Below are positions 9,110 through 17,400 of a DNA stretch of 39,055 nt, one piece after another. Numbering within the stretch: position 1 is the first letter of the stretch; every line of letters begins with the position of its first letter. The stretch spans positions 1-39,055 of the forward strand of contig JAFIGE010000035.1 in assembly GCA_020831585.1 (NCBI GenBank), written 5' to 3'. This DNA comes from Opitutales bacterium (lineage in GTDB: Bacteria; Verrucomicrobiota; Verrucomicrobiia; Opitutales; Oceanipulchritudinaceae). Below the pieces are notes generated by a model. It worked only from the letters and a program-made list of their open reading frames with translations, searched no databases and was not told where the DNA came from. The position numbers and the translations under genes were made by a program.

Positions 9110-9174
9110 AAACCTGGTCGGGGGGACGATGGTATTTCTTGGGTTCCGTCCCGATGGTAACGAAGATCTGCTAA
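9106..9174 (+). pseudogene. 22-codon frame, possibly the start of a lost gene
   Basis: ATG at 9106 overlaps the GNAT stop by ATGA, the same coupling used by the genes upstream. The reading MKTWSGGRWYFLGSVP then stops at 9172-9174. It begins MKT like the DUF2306 gene at 7990 but is not otherwise alike. It may be the 5' stub of a gene removed by deletion, or simply chance. No family is recognised. Confidence 0.25.
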
Positions 9175-9211
9175 CGGATCTCGAAATTCCGGAAAGCAAG
9201 ATGGATAGGGT

Positions 9212-9229
9212 CTCCCCCAATCGGGGGAG
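9212..9229. other. Perfect 7-bp hairpin after the GNAT cluster
   Basis: CTCCCCC and GGGGGAG pair perfectly around the loop AATC. No T-run follows on the plus strand, so it is not a classical intrinsic terminator. It may still end the GNAT/DUF2306 operon or structure the leader of the next gene, whose ATG is 60 bases downstream. Confidence 0.45.
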
Positions 9230-9288
9230 GGGCGCTTCACGCGAAAGGCGGGCTGGGCGAACGCTGGGAGTTCCGGTATATTTTGGGA

Positions 9289-10227
9289 ATGCCCACGCAC
9301 ACACCGCACAATCCCACCGAAATAACGCCCTCCGATCTCCACCGGATTCTGGATACGCCCACGACCCCCGTAATTTTGGACGTGCTCACGCCGGAAGCTC
9401 ACGCGGAAGCCAGATTGCCTGGATCCATCAACGCCTGCGTGTATGCCGTCGCTTTCGCCGAGCAAGTCCTCTCCCTCATCGCCGACCAGGCCACGCCGAT
9501 TGTGGTCTATGGTCAAAGCGACGAGACGGCCGAAGCCGAACAGGCCGCGCAACGGCTGCGCTCCTTTGGATACACCCATGTCACCCGCCTTTCCGGAGGG
9601 CTCACCGCTTGGAAAGCGGCCGGTCTTCCGGTCAAAGGATCTTCAACGGACCAGCCGCTCCCACCCGCCGGCACCTTCCCCGTCGACGTGGCCTCCAGCA
9701 CAATTCTCTGGACCGGGCGCAACCGCTTCAATCACCACACGGGCACGCTCGCCCTGGGTTCGGGATCGCTGACGATGGAAGACGGTCAGCCAACCGCTGC
9801 CGCCTTCACCATCGACATGCGCAGCATCGCTTGCACCGACATCCGCGATGCCGCTGCCAACGCCGGTCTCGTCGCCCACTTGCTCGCCGACGACTTCTTT
9901 GCTGTCGACCGCTTTCCGGAAGCAAAGTTTGTCCTCACCAAAGCCCGTCCCCTTCTTTCGAGCACCGACGGCACACCCACGCATCACCTGAAGGGGGACT
10001 TCACCCTGCGGGGCATCACCGCTCCCATCGAATTCGACGCCACCCTCGACCCCCGACCCGAAGGCGGCTGGGGGGCGCAAGCCCTTTTCGCCATCGACCG
10101 GACGCGCTGGAATGTGCGCTACGGTTCGGGTCGCTTCTTCGCCCGCCTCGGCCAGCACCTCGTGAGCGACCACATCCACCTGCACCTCAAGATATTCACG
10201 AAAGCGCAGCCGCTGCGGCACGATTGA
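9289..10227 (+). CDS. Rhodanese-like / YceI fusion protein
   Basis: A 312-residue two-domain protein from ATG 9289 (a TTG two codons upstream is possible). Residues about 8-115 form a rhodanese fold, with VILDVLTPEAHAEARLPGSI and the C-terminal SGGLTAWKAAGLPV. The active-site loop reads VVYGQSDETAEAEQAA, so Gly stands where the persulfide-forming Cys normally is, and sulfurtransferase activity is unlikely. Residues about 130-312 are a YceI-like lipid-binding barrel: TILWTGRNRFNHHTGTL, MRSIACTDI, then FTLRGITAPIEFDATL. No signal peptide is seen, unlike secreted YceI. The N-terminal domain may be a partner-binding module; function is unknown. Confidence 0.83.
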   Translation: MPTHTPHNPTEITPSDLHRILDTPTTPVILDVLTPEAHAEARLPGSINACVYAVAFAEQVLSLIADQATPIVVYGQSDETAEAEQAAQRLRSFGYTHVTRLSGGLTAWKAAGLPVKGSSTDQPLPPAGTFPVDVASSTILWTGRNRFNHHTGTLALGSGSLTMEDGQPTAAAFTIDMRSIACTDIRDAAANAGLVAHLLADDFFAVDRFPEAKFVLTKARPLLSSTDGTPTHHLKGDFTLRGITAPIEFDATLDPRPEGGWGAQALFAIDRTRWNVRYGSGRFFARLGQHLVSDHIHLHLKIFTKAQPLRHD

Positions 10228-10653
10228 CGGGCTTATCTCCCTTTCGCCTTCGACCGAAGTTGGCGACATCAACCTGATGTAAAGGAATGGATGAGTAGAG
10301 CGGGTGCCTCGCTCGCATTTTCCACTGCGATTTGAGCTTGTCCATTGATTCCCTATTCGGCTTTGTCAAATAAAGGCGATCGATTTACCAACCTTTATTT
10401 AAAAAAACCGAAAGGGCCGCTCTCATTAGATGACACCGCTCAATTTGCTTAGTCAGTTGAAGAACCCCGATGGGTCCCCGGCCCTGTGTCGGACCCCCGG
10501 GGCCTTGCCGGGTGCCCCTCCGGGAGAGGCTGGCTTTCTCATTGGCGGCGAGCGGTGTGAACGGATTCGCAACGAGCGAAAGCGGGACCGCTTCCCGGTG
10601 GCGTTTGCAGTCGACATTGTCACGGTAAATCCGATTCCTCAGGAACTCTCAGC
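10228..10653. other. Intergenic region before hsdM
   Basis: This 426-base stretch separates the rhodanese/YceI gene from the restriction locus. It has an AT-rich core (about 10345-10410) containing a 9-bp inverted repeat, annotated separately, then a GC-rich part. A weak -35-like TTGATT occurs at 10345, but no convincing -10 goes with it. A 75-codon frame (10430-10657) ends by ATGA on the hsdM start; its translation is rich in Pro, Gly and Arg and resembles no family, so it is listed only as doubtful. Confidence 0.5.
10368..10400. promoter_or_regulatory. 9-bp inverted repeat in the hsdM control region
   Basis: AAATAAAGG (10368-10376) and CCTTTATTT (10392-10400) are perfect inverted repeats 15 bases apart. 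This is a candidate operator for the defence operon. The left arm with its flanks, TCAAATAAAGGCGAT, resembles TCAAATAAGGTGAT on the minus strand just before hsdR. Confidence 0.45.
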
Positions 10654-10657
10654 ATGA
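10430..10657 (+). CDS. Doubtful 75-aa frame coupled to hsdM
   Basis: This frame is open for 75 codons and ends at the hsdM start with an ATGA overlap, as seen at many junctions in this locus; that is the only argument for it. The translation (MTPLNLLSQLKNPDGSP, then a Pro/Gly-rich and an Arg-rich part) has no recognisable domain. It could be a leader peptide, or chance in GC-rich DNA. Confidence 0.22.
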   Translation: MTPLNLLSQLKNPDGSPALCRTPGALPGAPPGEAGFLIGGERCERIRNERKRDRFPVAFAVDIVTVNPIPQELSA

Positions 10658-12804
10658 CCACCGAATCCCACACGCAAATTGCCAATTTCATCTGGAGCAT
10701 CTGCAACCTACTCCGGGGGCCTTACAAGCGGAACGAGTATCGCAAGGTCATCCTGCCCCTCACTGTCCTCCGGCGCTTTGACTGCATCCTTGCACCGACC
10801 AAACCAGCGGTGCTGAGGGAGCACGCCGAAATCAAGGCCAAGGGCGAAAACATCATCCGCCACCGTCTTTCCCAGATCACCGGCGTTCCCTTCTATAACC
10901 TCTCCAAACTAACGATCGGTGCACCTAGTCAGGGCGGTGGCCTCAACGGAGTCCTGGACGATCCGAACAACCTCGCCCCGGCCCTTAACAGCTACATCAA
11001 TGGCTTCTCGCCCAATGTGCGGGGCATCATGGAGCGCTTCAAGTTCGGCGAACAGATCGCCTACATGGCCGAGAAGGACTTGCTTTATCTGGTCATCAAG
11101 GCCTTCGCGAGCATCGACCTTTCGCCTCAACGCGTGGACGAAATGCAGATGGGCTACGTCTTCGAGGAACTCATCCGAATCGGTGCGGAACAGTCGAATG
11201 AAGAAGCCGGGGAGCACTTTACTCCGCGCGAAGTGATCAAGCTCATGGTGAACCTGCTCCTCTCCCCGGAAAAGGATCTCGCCCGCAGCCACGTCGTCAA
11301 AACCATCTACGATCCCGCCTGTGGCACGGGTGGCATGCTCTCGGTGGCGGAAAACTACATTCGCCAGCTCAACGCTGAGGCCCAACCAAAGCTATTCGGC
11401 CAGGATTGGAACGACGAAGCCTGGGCCGTTTGCAAGTCCGACATGCTCATCAAGGGCGAGGAGGCCGATAATATCATACTCGGCGACACCTTTACCCGAG
11501 ATGGCTTCGACCGAGACAGCCAGGGAAACAAGTGGAAGTTCGATTACATGCTCGCCAACCCTCCCTTCGGCGTGGAGTGGAAGCAGCAGCAAAAATACAT
11601 CGAAAACGAAAAGGATACCCTCGGCTTCAGCGGGCGCTTCGGAGCAGGCACCCCGCGCGTAAATGACGGGGCTCTGCTCTTCCTCCAGCACATGATCGAC
11701 AAGATGCGCGCCCCGCAGGATGGCGGCAGCCGGATCGCCATTGTTTTCAACGGCTCCCCGCTCTTCACCGGGGATGCGGGCGGGGGCGAGAGTGAAATCC
11801 GCCGCTGGATCATCGAAAACGACTGGCTGGAAGCCATCGTCGCCCTGCCCGAACAGCTTTTCTACAACACCGGCATCTCCACCTATCTTTGGGTGCTCAC
11901 AAACCGTAAAGACGCGGAACGAAAGGGTAAGGTACAGCTCATCGACGCCCGCCAGTTCTGGGTGCAAATGGAGAAAAGCCTCGGAAACAAGCGTCGCCGC
12001 ATAGGCGACCCCGGCGACAAGCCGAAGGACCCCGACCACATCGGCGACCTTACCCGCATCTTCGGCAATTTCACCGGCGGCGAAACCCGCGTCTTCAAGG
12101 AGAAGCACCCGATCACCAAAGAACTTGTGGATCGCGAACGCGTCGTCAGCAAAGTCTTCGACAACGAAGATTTCGGCTACCACAAGATCACCGTCGAGCG
12201 CCCGCTCCGGCTCAACTTTCAGGCAAGCGCCGAACGCATCGCCCTTATCGACGACAACACCCCGTTCAAAAATCTCGCCACAAGCAAGAAGAAGGACCCG
12301 GAAAAACGCATCGCTGAAATCGAAGCGGGCAAAGCGCGGCAGCAGCAGATCCGCGACCTGCTTAAAGCCCTCGGCGAGACCACTGGCGGAAAGCTTTTTA
12401 AGGACCGCAAAACCTTCCTCCTGACCCTCCGGGATCTCGACCGGAAGCGCGGCGTCCGCCTAAGCGCTCCAGAGTTGAAGGCCGTTCTCGCCGCTCTCGG
12501 CGAGCGCGACGAATCCGCCGAAATCTGCACCAAGCGCGACGGAGAACACGAGCCGGACACCGACCTGCGCGACACCGAGATGGTTCCGCTCAAGGAAAGC
12601 ATCCACGGGTATTTCAAACGCGAGGTCCTGCCCCACGTTCCCGACGCCTGGATCGACGGAGAGAAAACAAAGATCGGCTACGAAATCCCCCTCAACCGCC
12701 ACTTCTATCAATACGAGCCCCCGCGTGAGCTGGAGGTGATTTCCGCTGACATCCGCGCCCTCGAAGCCGATATTCTAAAACTGCTTAAAGAAGTAACCGC
12801 ATGA
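10654..12804 (+). CDS. hsdM: Type I restriction-modification DNA methyltransferase subunit
   Basis: A 716-residue N6-adenine methyltransferase that pairs with HsdS to modify DNA and with HsdR to restrict it. Residues about 5-140 are the HsdM N-terminal helical domain (ANFIWSICNLLRGPYKRNEY). The catalytic domain starts with GEHFTPREVIKLMV. The AdoMet motif DPACGTGGML begins at residue 220 and the catalytic motif IV NPPF at 302. At 716 residues it is longer than classical HsdM (about 500-550); the extra sequence is a Lys/Arg/Glu-rich C-terminal extension. Its stop overlaps the next start by ATGA (12801). The hsdS partner is 6.3 kb downstream and hsdR 16 kb downstream, an unusually stretched locus. 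Confidence 0.95.
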   Translation: MTTESHTQIANFIWSICNLLRGPYKRNEYRKVILPLTVLRRFDCILAPTKPAVLREHAEIKAKGENIIRHRLSQITGVPFYNLSKLTIGAPSQGGGLNGVLDDPNNLAPALNSYINGFSPNVRGIMERFKFGEQIAYMAEKDLLYLVIKAFASIDLSPQRVDEMQMGYVFEELIRIGAEQSNEEAGEHFTPREVIKLMVNLLLSPEKDLARSHVVKTIYDPACGTGGMLSVAENYIRQLNAEAQPKLFGQDWNDEAWAVCKSDMLIKGEEADNIILGDTFTRDGFDRDSQGNKWKFDYMLANPPFGVEWKQQQKYIENEKDTLGFSGRFGAGTPRVNDGALLFLQHMIDKMRAPQDGGSRIAIVFNGSPLFTGDAGGGESEIRRWIIENDWLEAIVALPEQLFYNTGISTYLWVLTNRKDAERKGKVQLIDARQFWVQMEKSLGNKRRRIGDPGDKPKDPDHIGDLTRIFGNFTGGETRVFKEKHPITKELVDRERVVSKVFDNEDFGYHKITVERPLRLNFQASAERIALIDDNTPFKNLATSKKKDPEKRIAEIEAGKARQQQIRDLLKALGETTGGKLFKDRKTFLLTLRDLDRKRGVRLSAPELKAVLAALGERDESAEICTKRDGEHEPDTDLRDTEMVPLKESIHGYFKREVLPHVPDAWIDGEKTKIGYEIPLNRHFYQYEPPRELEVISADIRALEADILKLLKEVTA

Positions 12805-13928
12805 GTGATCCCATTCCATTTCTGGCACCCCGCTTGGTCGGTGAACGCTTCAAGGGTCATGCTGTGCCTTTGGAGGTGCTTAAAGATCTCGCCGCTTTGG
12901 ACGAGATCATCAAGGTGACCGCGAAATGGAAGTTTCTCCTCGCCCATCCGGATCGCAAGCGGGTGCCCCGTGGTTTCACGGAGGAAATCTCCCTCCGCGT
13001 CATTGACATTGAGCCGGGCAGCGCGATCCCAAAGATTATGCTCTTTGCCCTTGGAGGTCAGTTATTCTCGCCGCACCAGACTTACTTCGAAGATGCCCGA
13101 GACAGTGTGCTCTCCGCCATTGAAGCAGCCGCACACGGCGGCACCATCACCGAGCATCTGCCGGAGTCCATTTTACCCCATTTCGATCCACTCGGGCGCA
13201 GCCTGCGTGAGGATGAAGCAATTGAATTTCGCCCGTCGGATGCCGAGCATCCGGCCCGTCTCGACAAGACGGTCCGGCGAAAGCTCCTCCTGGCCTCATC
13301 CCAAACGCAAGAATATACAGATGAGGTCGTTTTGCGCGGCACCATCCCCGCCGCCGACCAGGAACGCCGCACCTTTGAACTTCAATTGATCAACGGCCAA
13401 AAAATCCCCGGCCCGATGGAAGCCTACCATTGGGAGACCCTCCTCGAGGCATTTAACGGATTTCGTGATAACGTCCGCGTTTCAATCAGCGGCATCGCAC
13501 AATTTTCCCGGGCGAACAAGCTCCAGCGGATCGAGACGATAGAAGAAATCAACTTCCTGGAGGCGAATGACGTTTTGGCGCGCATCGATGAACTCCGCAC
13601 CTTGAAAGACGGCTGGTTGGACGGGAAAGGACGGGCCCCTGCCTCCGAGGGCTTGGACTGGTTTGCCCACGAGTTCAGCCTCCGATACCCGCAGGCGCTC
13701 TCGCTACCGTATGTCTATCCCACTGGTGAAGGCGGCTTGCAGCTTGAGTGGAGTCATGCCCCCTACGAGACCTCCCTCGAAATCGACCTGGCCACCCGCG
13801 CCGCCGAGTGGCACAGCGTCCATTTGGAAAGAGGCAAAGAATTCAGCGAAAATCTCAACCTCGGCGAAGCCACAGGCTGGGAGACCCTGGCCGCGAAACT
13901 CAAGGAACAGGGAGCGCAGCAAGCATGA
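12801..13928 (+). CDS. Uncharacterised type I-associated protein (375 aa)
   Basis: A 375-residue soluble protein coupled by ATGA both to hsdM and to the next gene. No enzyme motif is recognised. The first 230 residues look like mixed alpha/beta with a central segment about DNVRVSISGIAQFSR. The C-terminal 100 residues have a recognisable pattern: a Gly/Trp turn (LKDGWLDGKGRAPASEGLD), a helix, then PTGEGGLQLEWSH and a strand with LEIDLATRAAEW. I recall this arrangement from small proteins in toxin-antitoxin-like and defence contexts, but cannot name the family. Position inside the hsd unit suggests an accessory or immunity role; this is inference. Confidence 0.75.
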   Translation: MSDPIPFLAPRLVGERFKGHAVPLEVLKDLAALDEIIKVTAKWKFLLAHPDRKRVPRGFTEEISLRVIDIEPGSAIPKIMLFALGGQLFSPHQTYFEDARDSVLSAIEAAAHGGTITEHLPESILPHFDPLGRSLREDEAIEFRPSDAEHPARLDKTVRRKLLLASSQTQEYTDEVVLRGTIPAADQERRTFELQLINGQKIPGPMEAYHWETLLEAFNGFRDNVRVSISGIAQFSRANKLQRIETIEEINFLEANDVLARIDELRTLKDGWLDGKGRAPASEGLDWFAHEFSLRYPQALSLPYVYPTGEGGLQLEWSHAPYETSLEIDLATRAAEWHSVHLERGKEFSENLNLGEATGWETLAAKLKEQGAQQA

Positions 13929-14299
13929 ACGAAGCCACCCTCCTTCTCCGCCAGATCCACCCGGCGTTTGTCCAGGACGGGCGGATCACGTCCCAGGCTT
14001 TCCGCCCAACGCCCAAAGATCAATGCCAGCTCTCCGTTTACGACGGCGACCTGATCGATGGCGAAAAGGCGTGGATACACTACACCGAAGAACTGGCATT
14101 GCAATCCGTCGGTGTGCAGGCAGTCAGCTACACCGAATGCACCGAAATGGAGCTCTCCGTGCACAGCGATCCTGCAACGTTCCCGGAGCACGCCCTCATT
14201 GATTTCACCGGGCTTGGAAAAAAGACGATCGAGAAAAAAGCCAAACACCTGCGCTCGAAAGCGGAGCATCGCGGCTGGCTCTTCACCGCCAACCCTTAA
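13925..14299 (+). CDS. Uncharacterised small protein (124 aa)
   Basis: A 124-residue protein whose start is set by the ATGA overlap at 13925; the frame upstream lies wholly inside the preceding gene. The sequence opens LLLRQIHPAFVQDGRITSQAF and has the block LSVYDGDLIDGEKAWIHYTE, then an EC-containing strand (TECTEMELSV), FPEHALIDFTGL and a basic helix (KKTIEKKAKHLRSKA). This looks like a conserved compact family, and I have the impression of relatives next to other defence genes, but I cannot name it. No catalytic motif is visible. It may be a regulatory or adaptor subunit of the hsdM/helicase unit. Confidence 0.75.
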   Translation: MNEATLLLRQIHPAFVQDGRITSQAFRPTPKDQCQLSVYDGDLIDGEKAWIHYTEELALQSVGVQAVSYTECTEMELSVHSDPATFPEHALIDFTGLGKKTIEKKAKHLRSKAEHRGWLFTANP

Positions 14300-14313
14300 C
14301 AGCGCCACACAGC

Positions 14314-14406
14314 ATGAACTTCCGACCCTACCCAAAATACAAACCCGACGGTGGCATCAACTCCGCCGCCATCGCAGATCTGATCAAGATCATCAAGGGA
14401 TCATGA
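14314..14406 (+). pseudogene. 30-codon frame resembling a truncated hsdS 5' end
   Basis: ATG 14314 opens MNFRPYPKYKPDGG, close to the real HsdS start MKPYPKYKPSG at 19118. At DNA level TACCCAAAATACAAACCC is identical in both. The likeness ends after about 12 codons, and the frame stops in an ATGA overlap with the helicase gene at 14403. It is most easily read as the stub left when the helicase gene entered, or recombined at, an hsdS start. It may now serve translational coupling. Confidence 0.5.
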
Positions 14407-17400
14407 AGGAGCTTCTCGAAAATCTGAACGCCAGCCGTCTGGCCGCCTATCGCGCTTGCCCGCGCGATATTCTGGAGCACGCCGGAAAGGAAGAATCCGT
14501 CTCTGCGGGCGGCTACGGCTACCGGCAGATTCTTGAGCTGGTTCAGAATGGAGCGGACGCGATCCTCGAAGCCCAGCAAAATAGCATTCCCGATCCCCAC
14601 TCCCGCATCGAAGTGCGCCTGACCGATTCGCACGTGTATGTGGCCAACACCGGCGCGCCCCTATCGGAACAAGGCTTGGAAGCCTTACTGAGTTCGGACC
14701 TTTCCCCAAAACGCGGAAATCAAATTGGCCGTTTTGGCCTTGGATTCAAATCCCTCCTCCGCCTCGGTGGGGTGATCGATCTCTTCACCCGCGCAAATGG
14801 AAACATTCGCTTTGATCCGGAAAGATGCTGCCGCGAGTTACGTGACGCATTCAGCACCTCGAAGGCCCCCGGTCTTCGTTTGGCGTGGCCGCTTGACATT
14901 ACGGCCCGGGCTGCGGATCCCGTACTCGAATCCCTGGCATGGGCGGAAACGGTTGTGCGCGCCGAAGTTTGCGCTCCCGGGCTACGTGAGCACCTCGATA
15001 CCGAGATTCGGGAGTTCCCGCGAGAGTTTCTGCTCTTTCTCGATCACCCCGTCGAATTGAAGCTCGCCACCCGAACAGCCGAACCGGTGGTCCTGCGGGT
15101 TGAGCATCAGAACGACATAAAGATCCTCCATTCCGGGGCGGAGCAAACGCGCTGGCGGGTTTTCTCCCGTGAGGTCACGATGGAAGATCAGGACGCCGCC
15201 ATTGATGCCACTTCTATCCACGCACGGAAAATTGTGCCGCTGGCTTGGGCCACCCCTCTGGACACCAAACGCGAGGAAGCCGGGCGTTTCTGGGCCTTCT
15301 TCCCAACGCACACGCCCACCTATTTGCAGGGCATTCTCAACGCCCCCTGGAAGCTGAACAGTGATCGCAACTCACTTGTGCGGGGCGAGTGGAATACGGC
15401 TCTTATGCGGGCGGCGGCGGAGTTGGTCGTTGAGCGGTTGCCGACACTCTCGACTCCCGACGATCCGGGACGCCTCCTCGACGCGTTCCCTCGCCAGCCC
15501 GAGCGGCAGGACGACGACGCCGTCCCCATGATCAATGCGATTTGGCAGGCATTGATGGAGGCCGAGATTCTCCCCGATGCGGCCGGGACGTTGCGCAGCC
15601 CAAAGCACCTCCTACGCCCACCGCGCGATGACCGGTCTCTTGCCGAACAATGGCAGTCTCTGTCTCCACCTGAGGGCAAGGCTAGGGTTGTGCATGCCTC
15701 CTGCCTCGAGCGCCTGCGCAGCAGCCGCCTCAATGCGCTGGCCGATCGTTTACGGCCAAAAGAGTTGCAATGGAATGAAGTGCCGCCCCTCTCCCGCGCA
15801 GGCGCAGCCGGGTGGTTCGCGGTGGTCGCCTCAAGCGACACTCCAAAGGCACTGAAGGTTCTCCGACTAGCCGAAGCCTTTCACGAAGCTTGCTCGGGGC
15901 AGGAATGGAGCAAAACGCAAGCTTCACTTCGCATTATCCCAACGGAGGACGGCGGGTTGGCCACTTCCGGCGAGGTCGTCATTGTTCCCCAAGGGACCCA
16001 CACACCGGAAGGGCGAAAGGCCGTCGCGTCATCCCTCGCGGCCACAGCCGAAGGTCGGCGGATATTGGCGGAAATCTTTCACGTCGGTGGCCTGGACGAT
16101 GGGAACTGGAGAAAGATCCTCACGGAATCACTGCCCGACTACCGATTTTCCAATGGGTGGGAGGAATTCTGGACCAATCTCCGCTCCGCACCCGAACATG
16201 TCGCCCAGCGTTTTATCGCTGACAAACGAGCTGGAATTTGTGTGCGTGCACGCAGTGGTTCTTGGAAGGGCAACCACGAGGTTCTGCTCCCGGGAGAGAT
16301 CGTTCGTGAAGATGATACGACCCAAAATTCAAAAGTCTTGGTCCACGCGGAAACCCACGCTTTGGATCATGACCGTCTGACCAAGATTGGGGTCGCAGAT
16401 TGTCCGTCCCTCACCGAAGAAGAAGGTGTTTTTGATGGGTTGACCGAGTGGCTCGGTTTTTGGCGGAAGCATTTTCGGTCGAACAACAATCAAGGCCGCC
16501 GCCCGCAAGCCAAGTGCCTAAATCCACAAGGATTATCCCTGCCCATCGCAACCCGCTTTCTTTCTCAGATCACCGGACCAGCCAATGCCCGGCTTACGTT
16601 TAAGCTCCTTCCGTTGCTAGACAACTGCCCCCAAACCTGCTCCTTCGGGCACGACACATCGCATGCCTATCCAAAAATCGATGTCCCCCATCCACTCCCC
16701 TGGCTCCTTCTTCGCCACGGAACAGTAATGGTGGGCGGAATGTCCGTTCAACTTCGAGCGTATGTCCACCGCGCCGCTCAATGCACATCGGCACTCTCAG
16801 CGGTGCCGAATCTTCTGCCCCCCCTATCCGCGTCAGCCATCGAGCGCCTGAGGGCGCACACGGAACCTCCCTGCGCACCGCCCACGGAAGAAATCCGAGG
16901 CTTTTGGCGGACTTGTATTCGAGCTGTCAGCACGCCTGACCGACTGAAAGACGACGGCCTCTCCCCTCTCTGGTCAGCCGCCGCGCGGGATGATGTCGTG
17001 CCGGAGGCATTTCTCACGGCGTCCGGTGAGGTTCCGCTCTCCGCTGTCTTCGTAACCAGCTCACCCGACCTTGCCCGGCGTGTTCGCAATCCGGATCGAA
17101 TCGTGATCACGCTCGATGAGCACGCGCTCCACCTTTGGCAAACAGAGGGAGCGCGCCCCTTGGCCGATCTTGTCAAACCGGAGTGGGACGGCGTCACCGG
17201 ACCCGATCTCCTGCTTCTCGATGCCATTCCCGAACTGGCCCCGGTGCTGACAAATCAAGCGAGTATTGAGGCACGCTGTCAGCCGGTGGATGGCCTGTGT
17301 CTCGTTGTTGGCGAGGGCCGCGACGCGCTTCCCTGCCTGATGTGGGAGGACCGGCTGCTTCTCGATCTGGTTGGACTCCGCACACTCCCGCGCCACGACC

